A stretch of DNA of 64,000 nucleotides from Spizellomyces punctatus DAOM BR117 (GCF_000182565.1 NW_015971543.1:1056138-1120137), one strand, 5' to 3'. Shown: positions 1 to 11,326, counted from the first letter of the stretch. Numbers and translations: made by a program. The notes: a model not told the origin generated them from the sequence alone.

Positions 1-672
1 GGCCGTGCTTCCTTACTTATATTCTGTGCGCTTGTCATCGCCGCAGTGCACGCAACCTTGGGTCTCACAATGATAACGCCCGTGATCCCTCTCGTATTTC
101 TAGGCCTTAGTTACTCTATGTACGGCGTAGCTATTTGGCCTTCGATCGCTACGATCATTCAACACCGGGAAGCTCAACTTGACTCGGATGTCAAGTTATT
201 GGGAACGGCTTATGGGCTTTCAACCAGTGCACTGAACACGGCATTGACGATTATGCCACTTATTGCAGCAAAGGTCAGAGTATGGAGTGGAGATTTCATG
301 TATGTGGAACTTTTCTTTGTGTGCTTGGCTCTCTTGGGTGCCATTGCATCGGCGCTTCTGTGGGTAGTAGACGTGAAATTTGGAGATGGTGTATTGCAGA
401 TGCCTGAAGCTGAGGTTGAAGAACCCGATGCGTCACGCGGTTATTTTGGTGACGAGCAGTGCCAAGAGCCTGGTGGCTACGGGACGACACAGGAGGACGA
501 ATCGCCAAGGCCTGAAGCACCCAAAGACAAGAAAAAACCTAAACCTAGACTGGGTAAAGCGATTGGAATAAAGGTGAAAAACAGAGGACGATTGGATAAG
601 TTTTTGGAGGATTGTGATGGGTCAGTGTCCCCTGACAGAATAGAGGATTCGATGATTTCTTCTGGTGGTTGA
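1..672 (+). CDS. MFSD1-like major facilitator transporter, 3' part
   Basis: The reading frame is open from base 1, so the gene starts outside the window; about 223 C-terminal residues are seen. The first ~120 residues hold hydrophobic helices with the pattern TPVIPLVFLG...SMYGVAIWPS and then GTAYGLSTSALNT, which resembles the last helices of MFSD1-type lysosomal transporters (MFSD1 carries dipeptides in animals). A hydrophilic tail of about 90 residues follows, first acidic, then lysine-rich (KDKKKPKPRLGK), probably cytosolic. No intron is needed in this part. It converges on the Zn2Cys6 gene, whose stop lies 233 bases away. Family membership is inferred from the helix motifs; another MFS family is possible. 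Confidence 0.72.
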   Translation, partial: GRASLLIFCALVIAAVHATLGLTMITPVIPLVFLGLSYSMYGVAIWPSIATIIQHREAQLDSDVKLLGTAYGLSTSALNTALTIMPLIAAKVRVWSGDFMYVELFFVCLALLGAIASALLWVVDVKFGDGVLQMPEAEVEEPDASRGYFGDEQCQEPGGYGTTQEDESPRPEAPKDKKKPKPRLGKAIGIKVKNRGRLDKFLEDCDGSVSPDRIEDSMISSGG

Positions 673-904
673 AAAGAAGCATGTTTGGAGCGTGGGCTGT
701 AGATGGAGGGCTACGGACTGCAACTTGTGTATACCCTTCACAATTCAATGTATCTTTGTACTAAATTTCTGATGGTAATTGTTGGGACTCTAATAAGAAA
801 TAAAAAGGCGACATTGGAACAATGCCAATCCTGGTCGATATTAACAACAAATGCAAAATGGACAAGACAACTAGATACAATGGCGTGTTCTCCGCACGCT
901 CAAG

Positions 905-2768
905 TTACCCGAATATGCTCCCTTTCAGACCCTCAATCACACTCCTCACTCTAGCTCCTGCAACCGAAACTGCAGGCCAGACCTCCGCAACCTCATCCAA
1001 AATCCTCAAGATACCATCTTCCAGAGGATTCACGCCTTCCATTGGTTCTACACCTGTCAAAGCATTTGCATAACCATTTCGCAGCAATCGGCCCAATGAT
1101 GGGAGAAGAAAGACTTGACAAGAAGGTATAACCCATTTTGAGCCCCATCGCGCGAGTAGAGACGTCTGGTTCTTGTACGCCCAGAGCACACATTCCAAAG
1201 ACGTTTTGCTGGGTGTGTGGGGCAGAAGGTATGTGCTGGTTTCTCCTTCATCTCGTGAATGGAGTAGCGCGACAGCCATGCAGAAACCTAATGCGATATG
1301 TACGCCCAGAAATGACAGTTCAACATTGTCCAAGAATTTGAAGTAAGGTGGGAGAGAATCGTAATAGGACAAGAGAGCAGAATGAACGACGGATATCGGT
1401 GAGATTGTTTGATGTGATCGGGTTATCTGACGGATCAGGATATGAAGGTATAGGAGCAATCGTACATCCGATAAAGGTGTGATGAAACTGGCCGTGTCCA
1501 GTCCCGGAAAATACATTTGCCAATTGGCCTGTTCTCCATCTTTGACATGGCCCACCGCAAAGGTAGCCGGATATCTTGTCTCATCCGCCACGGGATCTAG
1601 CCCACTTGCTAAACCGGAAACTGTGTCCAAAATCAATAGAGCCCACCAAGCCCGCTGGCATTCCATGCTTCGATCTCCTTCTTCGTACATGCACTTCAAC
1701 TTTTGGGCACTTGTCCATATATCATACAGACCCTCAAATCCGACGTCTCGATGGCATCCTGCTTTCCACGCGCACAACAGGATTCTAGCGACAAGGTCGT
1801 CCAGTTCACAGGAGGAGACAACCGCGGGTTTCTTTGCGTCCTTTTTTAACATTGTAAGGCTGGACTTGTGCAATGCCATTGACGCCCGATCGGCAAAATA
1901 TTCGCTGGCCTGATCAGGCGACGTAAAAGGTGGTGTGGAAAGGAGGGCATGAGTTGAGTATCGTGTTCCGATGGCATATATGGCGTTTAACCTACATGTG
2001 CGCTATTAGTCTCTGTACACTTTGCATTGAACAAGAGTCGCTGACTTACAGCGCATCCGAATGACAATTGACGGGCACTAGACGTTCGAAAAAAGACTGC
2101 TCATAAAGGACCGGCAAGATGGGGTGAAACTTGGTGAAAAAGGCTGCAATGAGGTGGAGGTATAGCGACGAGGGAATAGTGGGGAGCTCCGGGATAGTTA
2201 GATTCATGGGTTGGAGAAAGAGAAAGGGAGGATTTGGAGATATCACTGTTTCAGGTGAGGTTGGTTGTGGGATCCGTGTGGATGCATCTGTTGCTGTTGC
2301 TGTGGATATCGTCGGCACGTAAGGTTCTGCACCGGGTGCCAGATCAAGCGCAAACGATGTCTCCTGCAGCCCCCATCCAGACATGTCCCACCCAAGTGTA
2401 TCCATTGCTACACTCTCAGCTTCCAAAAATGTCGCGTGAGCGTCGTCCATCGTTGGCGACAACAATCCAAAACAGCCTGCATCCCCTTCTTTCTCCACGG
2501 GTGAAGGATAAACTTCTTTTATTTCTTCCACGTCATCTTTTTCGTCGTCTGTCAACAATGACGCGACGCTCTTTGCCCGTCTTGCTGAACCTTTCTTTGG
2601 TCCCCGTTTCTTTTGCTCAATGAACATGGTGCATTCTGCATGGGCTTTGACACAGTTTGAACAAGGATGAAACCCATCACAGCGGCGCTTTTTGGCTTTG
2701 CATCTATCGCACGATTGTGTTTGACGTTTGCGAGGGCGATGTGTCCGAATCTGGTTTGGTTCCTTCAT
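905..2768 (-). CDS. Zn(II)2Cys6 fungal transcription factor
   Basis: Exons 2768-2050 and 1991-905 join into about 601 residues. The intron has gtaagt at its 5' end and ends in tag, and the frame runs through CHSDAL into NAIYAIGTRYS. Residues ~20-46 form the binuclear zinc cluster: six cysteines spaced CX2CX6CX5CX2CX6C, starting CDRCKAKKRRC, preceded and followed by basic residues. An acidic linker comes next. From about residue 195 the helical fungal-specific transcription factor domain follows (FHPILPVLYEQSFFERL, later CQRAWWALLILDTVSGL). These are DNA-binding regulators of metabolic or stress genes that usually bind CGG triplets. The target pathway cannot be told, and no cluster of candidate target genes lies beside it. 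Confidence 0.9.
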
Positions 2769-3232
2769 TGTTTATTTATCAAATCAAGCGACTCAAATCG
2801 CGCGAGACGGGAACAGGCCTGTTCGTCTTTTAAATCGTTCTTGTAGCAACCCACAAATCAAAAAGACCCCGATCTCTGGGATCGGTCCAAACCCAAGAAT
2901 AAGGCGCCGCTTTGAATTCCTCGATTTCAGTTCCCAATGAGTGACCACAGTTCCCAAAAAGTTAAACGTCAATTTCCCCTTAAAACTCGCTCACGATCCA
3001 AATCCTCGCCTCCTTTTTAAATTCCCTTTAGTAAACCTTCTCCGACTGGCGGTGACGACGACGACGGGGGTTAAAAAAAACATTCCGCGCGCAAGGCTCC
3101 GAGGTGTGAAGTCTGCGCACAACGATCGATCGGTCGGTGAGGTAAGCAAATGCGAAACGAGATCGCGATCGCTCTCACGTGTGCAGAACGAGGCTGACGG
3201 AAGGGCTTTCGTTCATTGTCATCATTAGGGAA
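2769..3232. other. Intergenic, divergent promoter region
   Basis: This 464-base stretch lies between the start codons of the Zn2Cys6 factor (minus strand) and the thioesterase (plus strand). Short open frames occur but none has protein-like composition or family signal. A run of purine-rich and CG-containing repeats (gacgacgacgacgg) sits near 3052-3067. Nothing else is recognised. Confidence 0.5.
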
Positions 3233-3952
3233 ATGTCGCAAGCTGCTCTTCGCAGAACGAGGGCCATTGCGTCTCATTTGGTCGTTGCACCAACGGGTTC
3301 TCAGCGGTGCATCTCCACCCGACCACCGGTTGCAACAAAACCATCCCTCGCGCGGGAACGAACAGTGGGATTCTACAAGTATTGGATCGACATCAACACA
3401 AGGTACATGTTTGACACGGCTCTTTGTCGACTGTTGTGCAATGTAATAATACTATGAATTAATTACAGATGGAAAGATAATGACCAATATGGACACATAA
3501 ACAGGTGGTCTCAATTGTTTTAATTTTCATAGATCAGTTGCCTCTCAATGTGTGTAGCTAATCAATGTGGCAACTTTATAGATGCTACATATTACACCTT
3601 TTTTGACACTGTCGTAAACTCATACCTCATCACCCACTGTAACCTCAAACCCTCGTCCATCCGCACACCCAACCCGGAACCCATTTTCTATGTCATCTCC
3701 TCCCAAGCGTCCTATCACGCCCCAGCCTCGTTCCCGGAAAAGCTTCGCGCTGGAATGGCCGTGGCCAAAGTTGGGACGACGAGCGTGGTGTACAAGGTCG
3801 GTGTATTCAAGCAGGTGGAAAGTGGTGAATGGACGTGTGCTGTGAGCGGGGAGTTTGTGCATGTTTGTGTGGATTCGAGGACCGGACGCCCCTTACCCAT
3901 GGTAAATGAGGTGAAGGAGGGCTTAGAGAAGGTTGTCGTCGACCAATCATAA
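3233..3952 (+). CDS. Hotdog-fold acyl-CoA thioesterase
   Basis: Exons 3233-3402, 3469-3503/3504 and 3582-3952 give about 191 residues. The N-terminus is rich in Arg, Ser and Thr with few acids (MSQAALRRTRAIASH), which looks like a mitochondrial presequence. The catalytic region reads TRWKDNDQYGHIN followed by ATYYTFFDTVVN, matching the RxxDxDxxGHxNNxxY pattern of 4-hydroxybenzoyl-CoA/acyl-CoA thioesterases; the aspartate before GH is the expected active-site residue. The tail has the family's AGMAVAKVGTTSVVYKVG strands. The second intron does not fit: the GT donor after AACAG leaves the frame off by one base relative to the next exon. A start one base earlier would restore the expected GHINNATYY, but that intron would begin GG. 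Confidence 0.8.
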
Positions 3953-4137
3953 ACCAAATGATTGATAGAGTCCTCTAACAACTGGACATTTCGTGATATC
4001 ATCGCAAGTGTTTTGCAAAAGCAGCCAACATTTCTATTTACAAAAAAATGGCCAAAGCAGCCAAGCAATAAATTAGTTCCATCTGAATCCGCCGCCCAGG
4101 GACAGCGGGTTACACCGCACCGATCGTCATTCACCGA

Positions 4138-4566
4138 TTAGGCCTTCCCACTCATCTCTGGCACATCGTCAAATATGGTTCTCGCCCTTTTCAGCTCCTT
4201 ATCCAACGCCAAAAGCTCATGCGCCCTCGCCCTCTTTTTTGGGTCTCTTCGTAGCACATGAAGAAAATCGGCTGTTTTGGGTTTTGGGTTGATAGACTGT
4301 ACTTTTTCGCACTGCGGACAAAAGTAAGCGTTTGGCGCGAAAATGTCAAGAAGATATGTCCAACTCACCATGTCGGATATATATGTTGTGAGCATTTCTT
4401 CCATTAGCTCTACAGAATCTTGCGAGGGATGAGCAACATCTCCAAATCCATACATTAACAGTCGGACTGTGAAGACAGTTAGTTGAATGAGGCACTGCGA
4501 AAAAGGAAAAAGCAAGACTGGGAATTACACACCTTCTCGTGTGAAGACCCTTTTTGGTGGGCGCAT
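4138..4566 (-). CDS. TAF13: TFIID subunit TAF13
   Basis: Exons 4566-4533, 4466-4369 and 4311-4138 join into about 101 residues (human TAF13 has 124). The protein starts MRPPKRVFTRE and continues into a histone-fold: RLLMYGFGDVAHPSQDSVEL, a long helix ending TYISDM, then FLHVLRRDPKKRARAHELL and ELKRARTIFDD. These are the TAF13 signature segments. TAF13 pairs with TAF11 through this fold inside TFIID, the general factor that positions RNA polymerase II. The short first exon was placed by the start codon, a gtgtgt donor and the ctaac...cacag acceptor. It is divergent from the MPHOSPH6-like gene, with 215 bases between start codons. Confidence 0.88.
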
Positions 4567-4781
4567 GCCGTAAGTAGCAAAGTAAAGTTAGCGGGTAATG
4601 GGATCTGGGGAAAACGAGGAATGGGCATTTGCGAGATCGCCAACGATGACACTGGTTGCGACATTCCAACCAACTTATCCACTCCAAACCGGCGTTTTGT
4701 CAACGTGTTGGCTGCATCTCGAGTGAATGTCTGTTGAGATCCGATCCTTCCCATTTCTTCACCAGCCTCACCACCACAGCA

Positions 4782-5634
4782 ATGTCGGCCAAAAAACAGG
4801 TCACGCAGCTCTCGAATAGTGTGCTGTCTTTAAAGGTTCGTATCCTCGCTTATCACTGTTCAGAACAGTATCTGTAAACCTTTCGAACAGTTCATGCACC
4901 GCGCCGACGAAGCCAAAGTCCGACAAAAGCTGGAGGAAGAGCAGCGGAGAGCGCAACAGGAGGCCCAGTGGGTTGTAGGAGACTTTGATCGTGATGAGCT
5001 CGAGAGGTGGGCCGTCTATCTATGTGCATCTGTGGGTGAATGCCACGCAATTGATACCTGTCGTCTTTATCTGAATAGTGTCCAATTCGAATATGATAAC
5101 AGTTATGTATCTTTCATGCCAAATACCTTTGGAAGACGATCATTTGGAAACTTCAACAAGGAGGTGGAGGTAAGGAAAGATTTTCGCGCATAAGTCGATA
5201 CGGGCGACGGCCGCGCTTGGTCAATAAAAGGCGAGGGAGGCAAAGTACATGATTGTTGCGAGCCTCAAAGGGAAAACGCCTTCTAGCAAGCTACCCAAAT
5301 CCTATGTTCGCTTTTCCAAACCCCAACCGATGTCACCAAAAGCCCACCAACACCTCTCTCCTAGAAACTCTCAGAAGAAGCTACACAAACTGCTCGCCTA
5401 GCGTTAGCCCATGAAAATGAAACCCGGGACTCCGTCTCAGATATGGACTTAGCAAAGCACTTTAAAGGCATTCAACAAGATAAGAAGCGAAAACGAGACA
5501 AAGAAGAAAAGAACGATGCAGGGTCGGATTGGGATGATTTTAAAGGGCGAAAAGCCACAAGGTTCTCACATGCTGCGACGGCGACTGATGTTGAGAAGAG
5601 AAAAGATAGTAAGGTGTTTATCAAGCCAGAATGA
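4782..5634 (+). CDS. MPHOSPH6: M-phase phosphoprotein 6 (MPP6) homologue, exosome cofactor
   Basis: Exons 4782-4835, 4891-5006, 5079-5169 and 5365-5634 give about 176 residues, the usual family length. The N-terminal motif reads LSNSVLSLKFMHRADEA, like the family pattern LSxxxLxMKFMQR, followed by a charged helix. In the middle is GRRSFGNFNKEVE, the conserved GRMSFxGFNPEVE block. The C-terminal part is lysine-rich and ends near FIKPE, as in animal MPHOSPH6. The protein binds RNA and helps the nuclear exosome and MTR4 mature 5.8S rRNA and degrade nuclear RNA. The third intron (195 bases) is longer than its neighbours; I saw no further exon in it. Confidence 0.85.
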
Positions 5635-7293
5635 GATGGGAAGGATTGGGTTTTTTGAACCTTAGGTAAGAATGTTGAGCCATCTGCGGTTTTCGTGCCA
5701 GGCATCGTTCCGGGTTGATGCCATCGCCCGAAAAATGCAAGTACGGACAAAAACAGTAGTTTCGCATGAACAGGAAAGGCAGGTTGAGTTTCTTTCCTGG
5801 CCTTATACCTCTGCTTTTGCTTTTCATCTACCCTACGAGGTGTAGTATGACCGCGTTAGAGGCTCGTTATATATCATTTGTATTATAGTAATTTATGCTG
5901 GTTTAGAACCCTGATGTGCGTGGAATGGGCCGCTTGGAGACAATATTCTAGGGTTTGTGGGAATGCTGTACAGTATTGCCTGTTCAATACAAATGTGCGG
6001 GCCAATAGTGTAGAGGTGACAGAAACTGGCACTAGCTACTACACCAGGGAATGAACCGGCGACAACTGGTTCGGAAAAGCTAACTAACTAACCAACTCCT
6101 TACAACCAACCAACTACTACTAGGCCCAATGACACACGCAATACGTAACGGTTGGTTCTAACCGGGTAACTAAGCCCACCACCACGAGAGAAATCCTACT
6201 AAGCCCTTGATTCCGAAATTCTTTAGTCGGAGGATGTTCAGATACTAAGGTAACGGGAATTAGACTGGGAATATGCATGGGAAAATACAAAGATAATGCA
6301 TACCTGCGATCGTAGCAATATAGTAGTAGCAGCGTTTGCAAGGGGTTATGTTGTTTTTGTCGGGAGGGCGAGGTCCTCGACACCAGAGCGGCATTCTCAT
6401 GATGATGGACTTGAGAGTGCTGGGTGAGCGTTGCGCAGATGCTTCGAGAGTCGAGGATGGGTAAAGAGGAAAGGGGAAAGAGACAGAAGGCCCCCTTTTT
6501 ATAGACCTTCCGCATGCACCTCACTGCAGTTTAAAAAAGAAAAACATTACATTAGCATGCCACACTACAGTTTGGAGAACATTAGCATCCATGCCTCCTC
6601 ACCGCTTTGAGCAATGATGGGGGTTCTGATTATGCGATATGATTAACCGGATTATCCGGATAATAATGGGTCTTAGTGCCATTTTCAATCACCTCCATAC
6701 TATGTTAAAAGTCACGGGACAATGGACACTGTCCGAAAAGTTGCATTGCGTAATCGACGGGTACGACGCGATTGATAGTCGCTTTGGTCTTTCAGCTTCG
6801 TTTTCCTCCGACTAGTCAACATGTCCAGAAGCAAATCGAATCTCAATCATAACTCGCAATGCTAAAAGATGATCTCTTCTATGCTTAATGAAGGCTTGAC
6901 GATTGGCCATAGACTGCACACCGCTACATTTTCCCGTATGAAACTGTGCACCGTATCGCGCAAGCTGTTCAGATGAGGCAGGAAACCTTGAAACTTATAG
7001 TCTTAACTGATGTACTGTGCTGCATTACGAATATCTAAAAATGGATCAGTCAGTCTTTTGGAAGAGTATGTGGGGGGTCCCTTAAGTGCTGAAACTCCAA
7101 GGGCATAAATCGCTCTTGCAGGGTTCGTTTTGACGCAACGAAACGTTTTGTCGTCATATCGATACAGCTCAAGCTGACACCTCAAAAGGAAACGTTCACC
7201 CCCACACATCGGTCCCAAGTAAACCCCATCACAAATCCATCTTGTCTTCACGTTTACATACAGCGCACTTGTTTCAAAACGAAACCCGGCAAA
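5635..7293. other. Gene-poor stretch of 1.66 kb, possible decayed repeat
   Basis: No coding gene can be supported here. The stretch is AT-richer than its surroundings, with short tandem CTAA/CCAA-type runs around 6080-6120. A minus-strand frame at 6120-6524 has a composition unlike the real genes nearby. A perfect 14-base palindrome lies at 6651-6664. The start of the SOD gene at 7294 ends the stretch. It may hold the remains of a transposable element or LTR, but I found no clear terminal repeats or target-site duplication. Confidence 0.4.
6651..6664. repeat. 14-base perfect palindrome
   Basis: The bases attatccggataat read the same on both strands. A second half-site (aaccgg) directly precedes it, so CCGG occurs twice within 13 bases. 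It lies about 630 bases upstream of the SOD start codon. It could be a dimeric regulator site, part of a decayed element, or chance. Confidence 0.4.
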
Positions 7294-7970
7294 ATGGTCT
7301 CAGCGATTGCCGTTCTAAAAGGCGACACGCAGCCTAATGTGACGGGCGAAGTAATCTTCACACAAGATACCCCTTCGGGACCTGTGCATGTAGAAGCCAC
7401 CATCCGAAACTTGACTGAGGGAAAGCACGGTTTTCACGTTCAGTATGTTCTAGTGTTGCATAAAAACGCCGGAGCATTTGACAGAGTCGAGAGCGATAAC
7501 TGGGTACCGATTAGTGAATTTGGGGATAATTCCAACGGATGCACAAGCGCAGGAGCACATTTTAATCCCACTGGACAGGTTCATGGGCACGTTGTCGATC
7601 CCGTATCCAACTATTTGATGAATGAGTTGTTGAGCTGTATCTGAAACCTTTACTGTAGTGACAGGACTGCACCAGTACGTCATGTAGGAGATTTAGGCAA
7701 CATTGAGGCAAAGGACAGTACTGCTACCTACAAGTGGGATGACCCGCAGATCAAGCTGTCTGGACCACATTCGATTGTTGGGTAAGTTTCAAAGAGGCTG
7801 CCGGCGCTGTTTCACGCCCGATTTCAAATAGATTCTGGATTAGGAGAACCATTGTTGTCCATGAGAGAGAAGATGACTTGGGCAAAAATCCAAATGACCC
7901 CGAAAGTTTAAAAACCGGCAACGCTGGCCCGCGAGCTGCATGTGGTGTGATTGGTTACAGGAAAGCTTGA
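7294..7970 (+). CDS. SOD1: Cu/Zn superoxide dismutase
   Basis: Exons 7294-7442, 7515-7586, 7659-7781 and 7844-7970 join into about 156 residues, the normal size (yeast 154). Metal ligands are visible: GFHVHEFGD (two His), [12 protein letters not shown] (bridging His and the next His), RHVGDLGN (His and Asp for zinc) and VVHERED (last copper His). The second disulfide Cys is in AACGVIGY, and the active-site Arg is in GPRAACG. It converts superoxide to peroxide and oxygen, mainly in the cytosol. No signal peptide is present. Intron 2 (7587-7658) has to start with GC to keep the frame and the normal spacing from the HG to the RHVGD motif; GT alternatives break it. It converges on the TPR gene with a 65-base gap. 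Confidence 0.93.
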
Positions 7971-8035
7971 CATTGCATTCTGCCATTTGCGAGTGTATCT
8001 ACACATGATTGTAAATAAACCATTTTCTGTCTTGT

Positions 8036-9533
8036 TCAACTGGTATCCCGTAACTTTGAACGGCTTCGGTCCAATCCCTCTCTAGCCATTCGCACGCCGT
8101 TTAAAAACTTGATGTTGGCTGAACGTTCTCGACATTTCAGGTAGTGCTTTATAGAATCTTTAAATTCTCCTTTCATCTGTCACCAGACAATGAGAATGAA
8201 CGAACAGAATACGATAAAAAAGGGAGGGAAAGCATACCTCGGTAATCATTCCCAAATTACATTCAACAACAGCTGCACACTCGCTGCACTCTTCGTTAGG
8301 CACGCTGTCGGCATCTTTCAGTGCCTTTCTTGCCCATTCCTCCGCTTCGGGGACGCGTCCAAGAGACGCAAACGACTCTGCAATGTTGTTGGAGACGATG
8401 GCTTGGCGGCATGTTCGTGTTGTGCGGGCAAGCGAGGTGTCAGCTGGGAGGAGGTTGAGTGCGCGGAAGTAGACTATCGTGATATTCAAACGTTTGGTTT
8501 TAGATTATACGACAGAGCGCTACTGAGAGAAGCACCTACGAGATAGTGCTAGGTCGTTCCAGCCTTTGATGGCATATACACCGGCGAGAGCCTCTAAGCT
8601 CGCTCCTAGGTCACTCGGACTTGCCCATGGTGCATGTTGAAGATTCTTTTGCGGAGCCGGTGGAGTAGTGTTCACTGGATTGGGGGGAGCGTCGTAGTGT
8701 GATTGTTGGGTGTGTGGGTAGAGCTCAGCGTCGGAGAGAAATTCTACGTGGGGAGGGCGCTCGCCGGCTGAGGTTTCCAGATTACGTGGAATATATCTTG
8801 GCGGATCTTGGTGCAGCCCCAACATCGTCTTCACCGACCACTATAAACCATGCAACTATCATTTGATCGCTTTCCTCGGTTTATCATCCTCTTAGGACTC
8901 ATGTCGGTACCTCATAAAACGTTTCAGCCCCTTCCCAATCCTCCACCCCTCGACAAATATCCCCAATTCTCTGTGCAATTCCAACAGCCTTCTTTAACCT
9001 CGTCCCCTTCTCCTTTTCATCTCCTTGCACGACACTGCCGTAGGGGCCCAGAACCTCCATAAAAGTCCGAATGGCGTTCAATGGGCGGTTTAGCTTTAGT
9101 TCGTACAGCTCGGCGAGTCGGAGCTTGATACCCGTCACTTCAGCGCTGTTGGGAGAGAGGCCGCACTGCTGGCACATTTCGATTGCTTCGTTGATAAACG
9201 CACATTTGTTATAGGCAGCCGTTCAACACTTTATGATTTGGCGAGTTGCATTCACCTACCTTTTTCGTAATACTCGATAGCTTTCTCAGGTGCATCAGAA
9301 TAATAATGGTTCACCATAGCGATCCTTAGCGGTCGTCGTGCTTCGGGTGGGAATGTATTATATGTGTACCAATACCATGCTGCCGAGGCTGCAAGTGGTA
9401 GGAGTGCAAGGGCAACGAACCAGGGGCGGGCGTACAGAGGTCGATGGAGGCTCGTGCGGTCCAGAGTGCGTCTAAAGGTGAAGAATGGACGGACATGAAG
9501 GCGGGGATAGTGGCAGACGGCTCGGAAAAACAT
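8036..9533 (-). CDS. Mitochondrial TPR membrane protein, MGR3-like
   Basis: Exons 9533-9260, 9185-8911, 8840-8540, 8473-8238 and 8176-8036 give about 408 residues. The first ~40 residues are rich in Arg, His and Phe without acids, like a mitochondrial targeting sequence. A single membrane helix follows (FVALALLPLAASAAWYWYTY), then tetratricopeptide-type helix pairs: PEKAIEYYEKAIEMC, KLRLAELYELKLNRPLNAI, SLEALAGVYAIKGWNDLAL, AESFASLGRVPEAEEWARKAL and a last one ending KHYLKCRERS. This layout matches yeast Mgr3, an adaptor of the i-AAA protease Yme1 at the mitochondrial inner membrane that helps feed it substrates. The MGR3 assignment is from layout rather than key residues, so 'mitochondrial TPR protein' is the safe name. 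It is divergent from MED31. Confidence 0.68.
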
Positions 9534-9673
9534 TGTAGATGGAATGGAATTTCAACAAAACGTCCAAAAGCTTGAACAGCACTGATGTTTAAACCGGTTT
9601 GAATCACGGATGGTCGCTGACCAAAGGCTCGAGATCTCTCCCTCCATTGATTCACCCATCCCCCGTAACAACA

Positions 9674-10333
9674 ATGAGCTTCACTGACTCCCCAACCACT
9701 CCGTCACGACCTCCAGATATACCCTCGACCGATACGGCATCCCCTGCTCCACGTATCGGATCCCCAAAGGCGGAACCACCAGACCAAGCCCGGACGCGGT
9801 TTTTGCTCGAGTTAGAGTTTGTTCAATGTCTTGCGAACCCCCAGTACCTCCAATTCTTGGCACATCAACAATATTTTAATGACCCCGCCTTCCTCAATTA
9901 CCTCGCCTACCTGAGATACTGGCAACAGCCGCAATATGCAAAGTACATTGTATACCCATACTGCCTTCACATTCTCGACCTCCTCCAGCACGCCGCCTTT
10001 CGCTCAGCGTGCTCGTCTTCTGAATTTGTGAAATCGATACATGATAAGGAGTTTTGGCATTGGAAGACATACCGGAAGAATAGGATGTTGGAAGAGCATC
10101 GTGCTCTGGAGATACCTGTGGACCTTATGGACTCTCGGGACGTGTTTGCTGGGGGAGGGCAAGCAGCATCTCCAGCAGATCGGCCTGCACTGGAAATAGG
10201 CAACGGCACGGCGAGACCAGAAGTCAATGGTGAACCGTTGCTGAATGGGCTGACTGAATCACCCGTGATGGCAATGGAGACCGATTTCGATTTCGGCAGC
10301 GAAGGCGGGCTATTGATGGATGGGCTTGAATGA
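9674..10333 (+). CDS. MED31: Mediator subunit 31 (Soh1)
   Basis: Single-exon gene of 219 residues. A Ser/Pro-rich N-terminus of about 40 residues precedes the conserved MED31 domain (~41-135): [21 protein letters not shown], then a Tyr-rich run [35 protein letters not shown] and [12 protein letters not shown]. This is the most conserved Mediator subunit; it sits in the middle module with MED7 and links regulators to RNA polymerase II. The C-terminal ~80 residues are low-complexity and acidic, longer than in yeast. The ATG at 9674 is taken because the frame upstream lacks an ATG and covers the intergenic region. Confidence 0.93.
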   Translation: MSFTDSPTTPSRPPDIPSTDTASPAPRIGSPKAEPPDQARTRFLLELEFVQCLANPQYLQFLAHQQYFNDPAFLNYLAYLRYWQQPQYAKYIVYPYCLHILDLLQHAAFRSACSSSEFVKSIHDKEFWHWKTYRKNRMLEEHRALEIPVDLMDSRDVFAGGGQAASPADRPALEIGNGTARPEVNGEPLLNGLTESPVMAMETDFDFGSEGGLLMDGLE

Positions 10334-10495
10334 TATAACCGAGTCTTATTGTACATAGTTTGAATGGAAGTATATGCGGTGGGTCGTTACTGATCACACC
10401 CGTGTTCATTTACGGGCTATATGAAAACATGGACCTCCATCCACATATAGCCCAGAAAGCACTGGTCAAACGCATCATATTACGTTACTCCGCAC

Positions 10496-11216
10496 TCATA
10501 GTTGAATCTCTCTGACGCCATTCTTATCCACCACCTTCACCATAAACTCGGGTAATTGCGCAATAAACCTAGTCTTCAGCTCTGCAATACACTTTTTCAG
10601 CAGCGATATGGCCTCTTCCACCGACAAATCCTCCTTCCAATATCTGTCCATGGTGGACATGCAAAAGTAGGATGCGTATCCATGCGCGGCAAAGTTCATC
10701 TTCACCATGGCGCCGAGGTAGTCTAGCCAGTACAATTCTGGTTTGCCCGTTTTCGGATCGGTCCCGGCAATGAGGACGCTTACGTGGTATGGGTTCTAAA
10801 GAAGCCCAGCAAGCCTCAGAGTCAGGAAAATCAAATCAATCTCCAGCACGCAGACAAGTTGTTCCTCACCCGGCTCCTCAGACTCTCTGCAAGCTCCCTC
10901 CTCGTGAAATTTGCCGTAGCATGAACTGACAATGGAATTCCGTTTCGAATTCCATATAGCTGGATGTTCCGTTGAATGTATTCCGCAAACTGGACCGTGT
11001 CGCCCGCTTCCCCCGTGTATAGCATTAGAGTGTGCTTGTTCAATTCACGAGACTTGTCCTCCCCGTGCTTCATAATCACGATTGACCGCGCGGATGTGCG
11101 GTCTGATGCTGTGACAACAAAGTCTTTGCCTACTATGCCAAAGAGGGCCTGGACGCCAAAGATGGTGAGGAACAGCGTGCTGTGGAGCGGCCCAAATTCC
11201 GGATATTTACCTCCAT
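10496..11216 (-). CDS. PSMB2: 20S proteasome beta subunit, PSMB2/Pre1 type
   Basis: Exons 11216-11211, 11148-10870 and 10795-10496 give about 194 residues (human PSMB2 201). The first exon carries only Met-Glu, as the family starts ME-x-LxGIxG without a propeptide. Signature parts: ALFGIVGKDFVVTASDR, LYTGEAGDTVQFAEYIQ, ANFTRRELAESLRSR, NPYHVSVLIAG and FAAHGYASYF. There is no N-terminal catalytic Thr, as expected for the non-proteolytic beta-4 position (Pre1 in yeast). It forms part of the inner ring of the 20S core. Confidence 0.92.
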
Positions 11217-11326
11217 GTTGATTCGCTCCTTTGTGGTGGGTGCTTATTCGGTGGGTCTATGTACACTCTAGCAAAAGCCTGCTGGATGACACTTGTTAAT
11301 TCTCAAAGGTTGATCCCGCCGCGTGT

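Noticed and set aside
6020-6080. tRNA-like T-arm on the minus strand (GGTTCATTCCC)
   Set aside because: No cloverleaf could be drawn around it: stems do not pair and no anticodon arm fits.
6120-6524. Minus-strand open frame of 134 codons in the gene-poor stretch
   Set aside because: No motif, composition unlike neighbouring genes, no splice-compatible partners; taken as chance.
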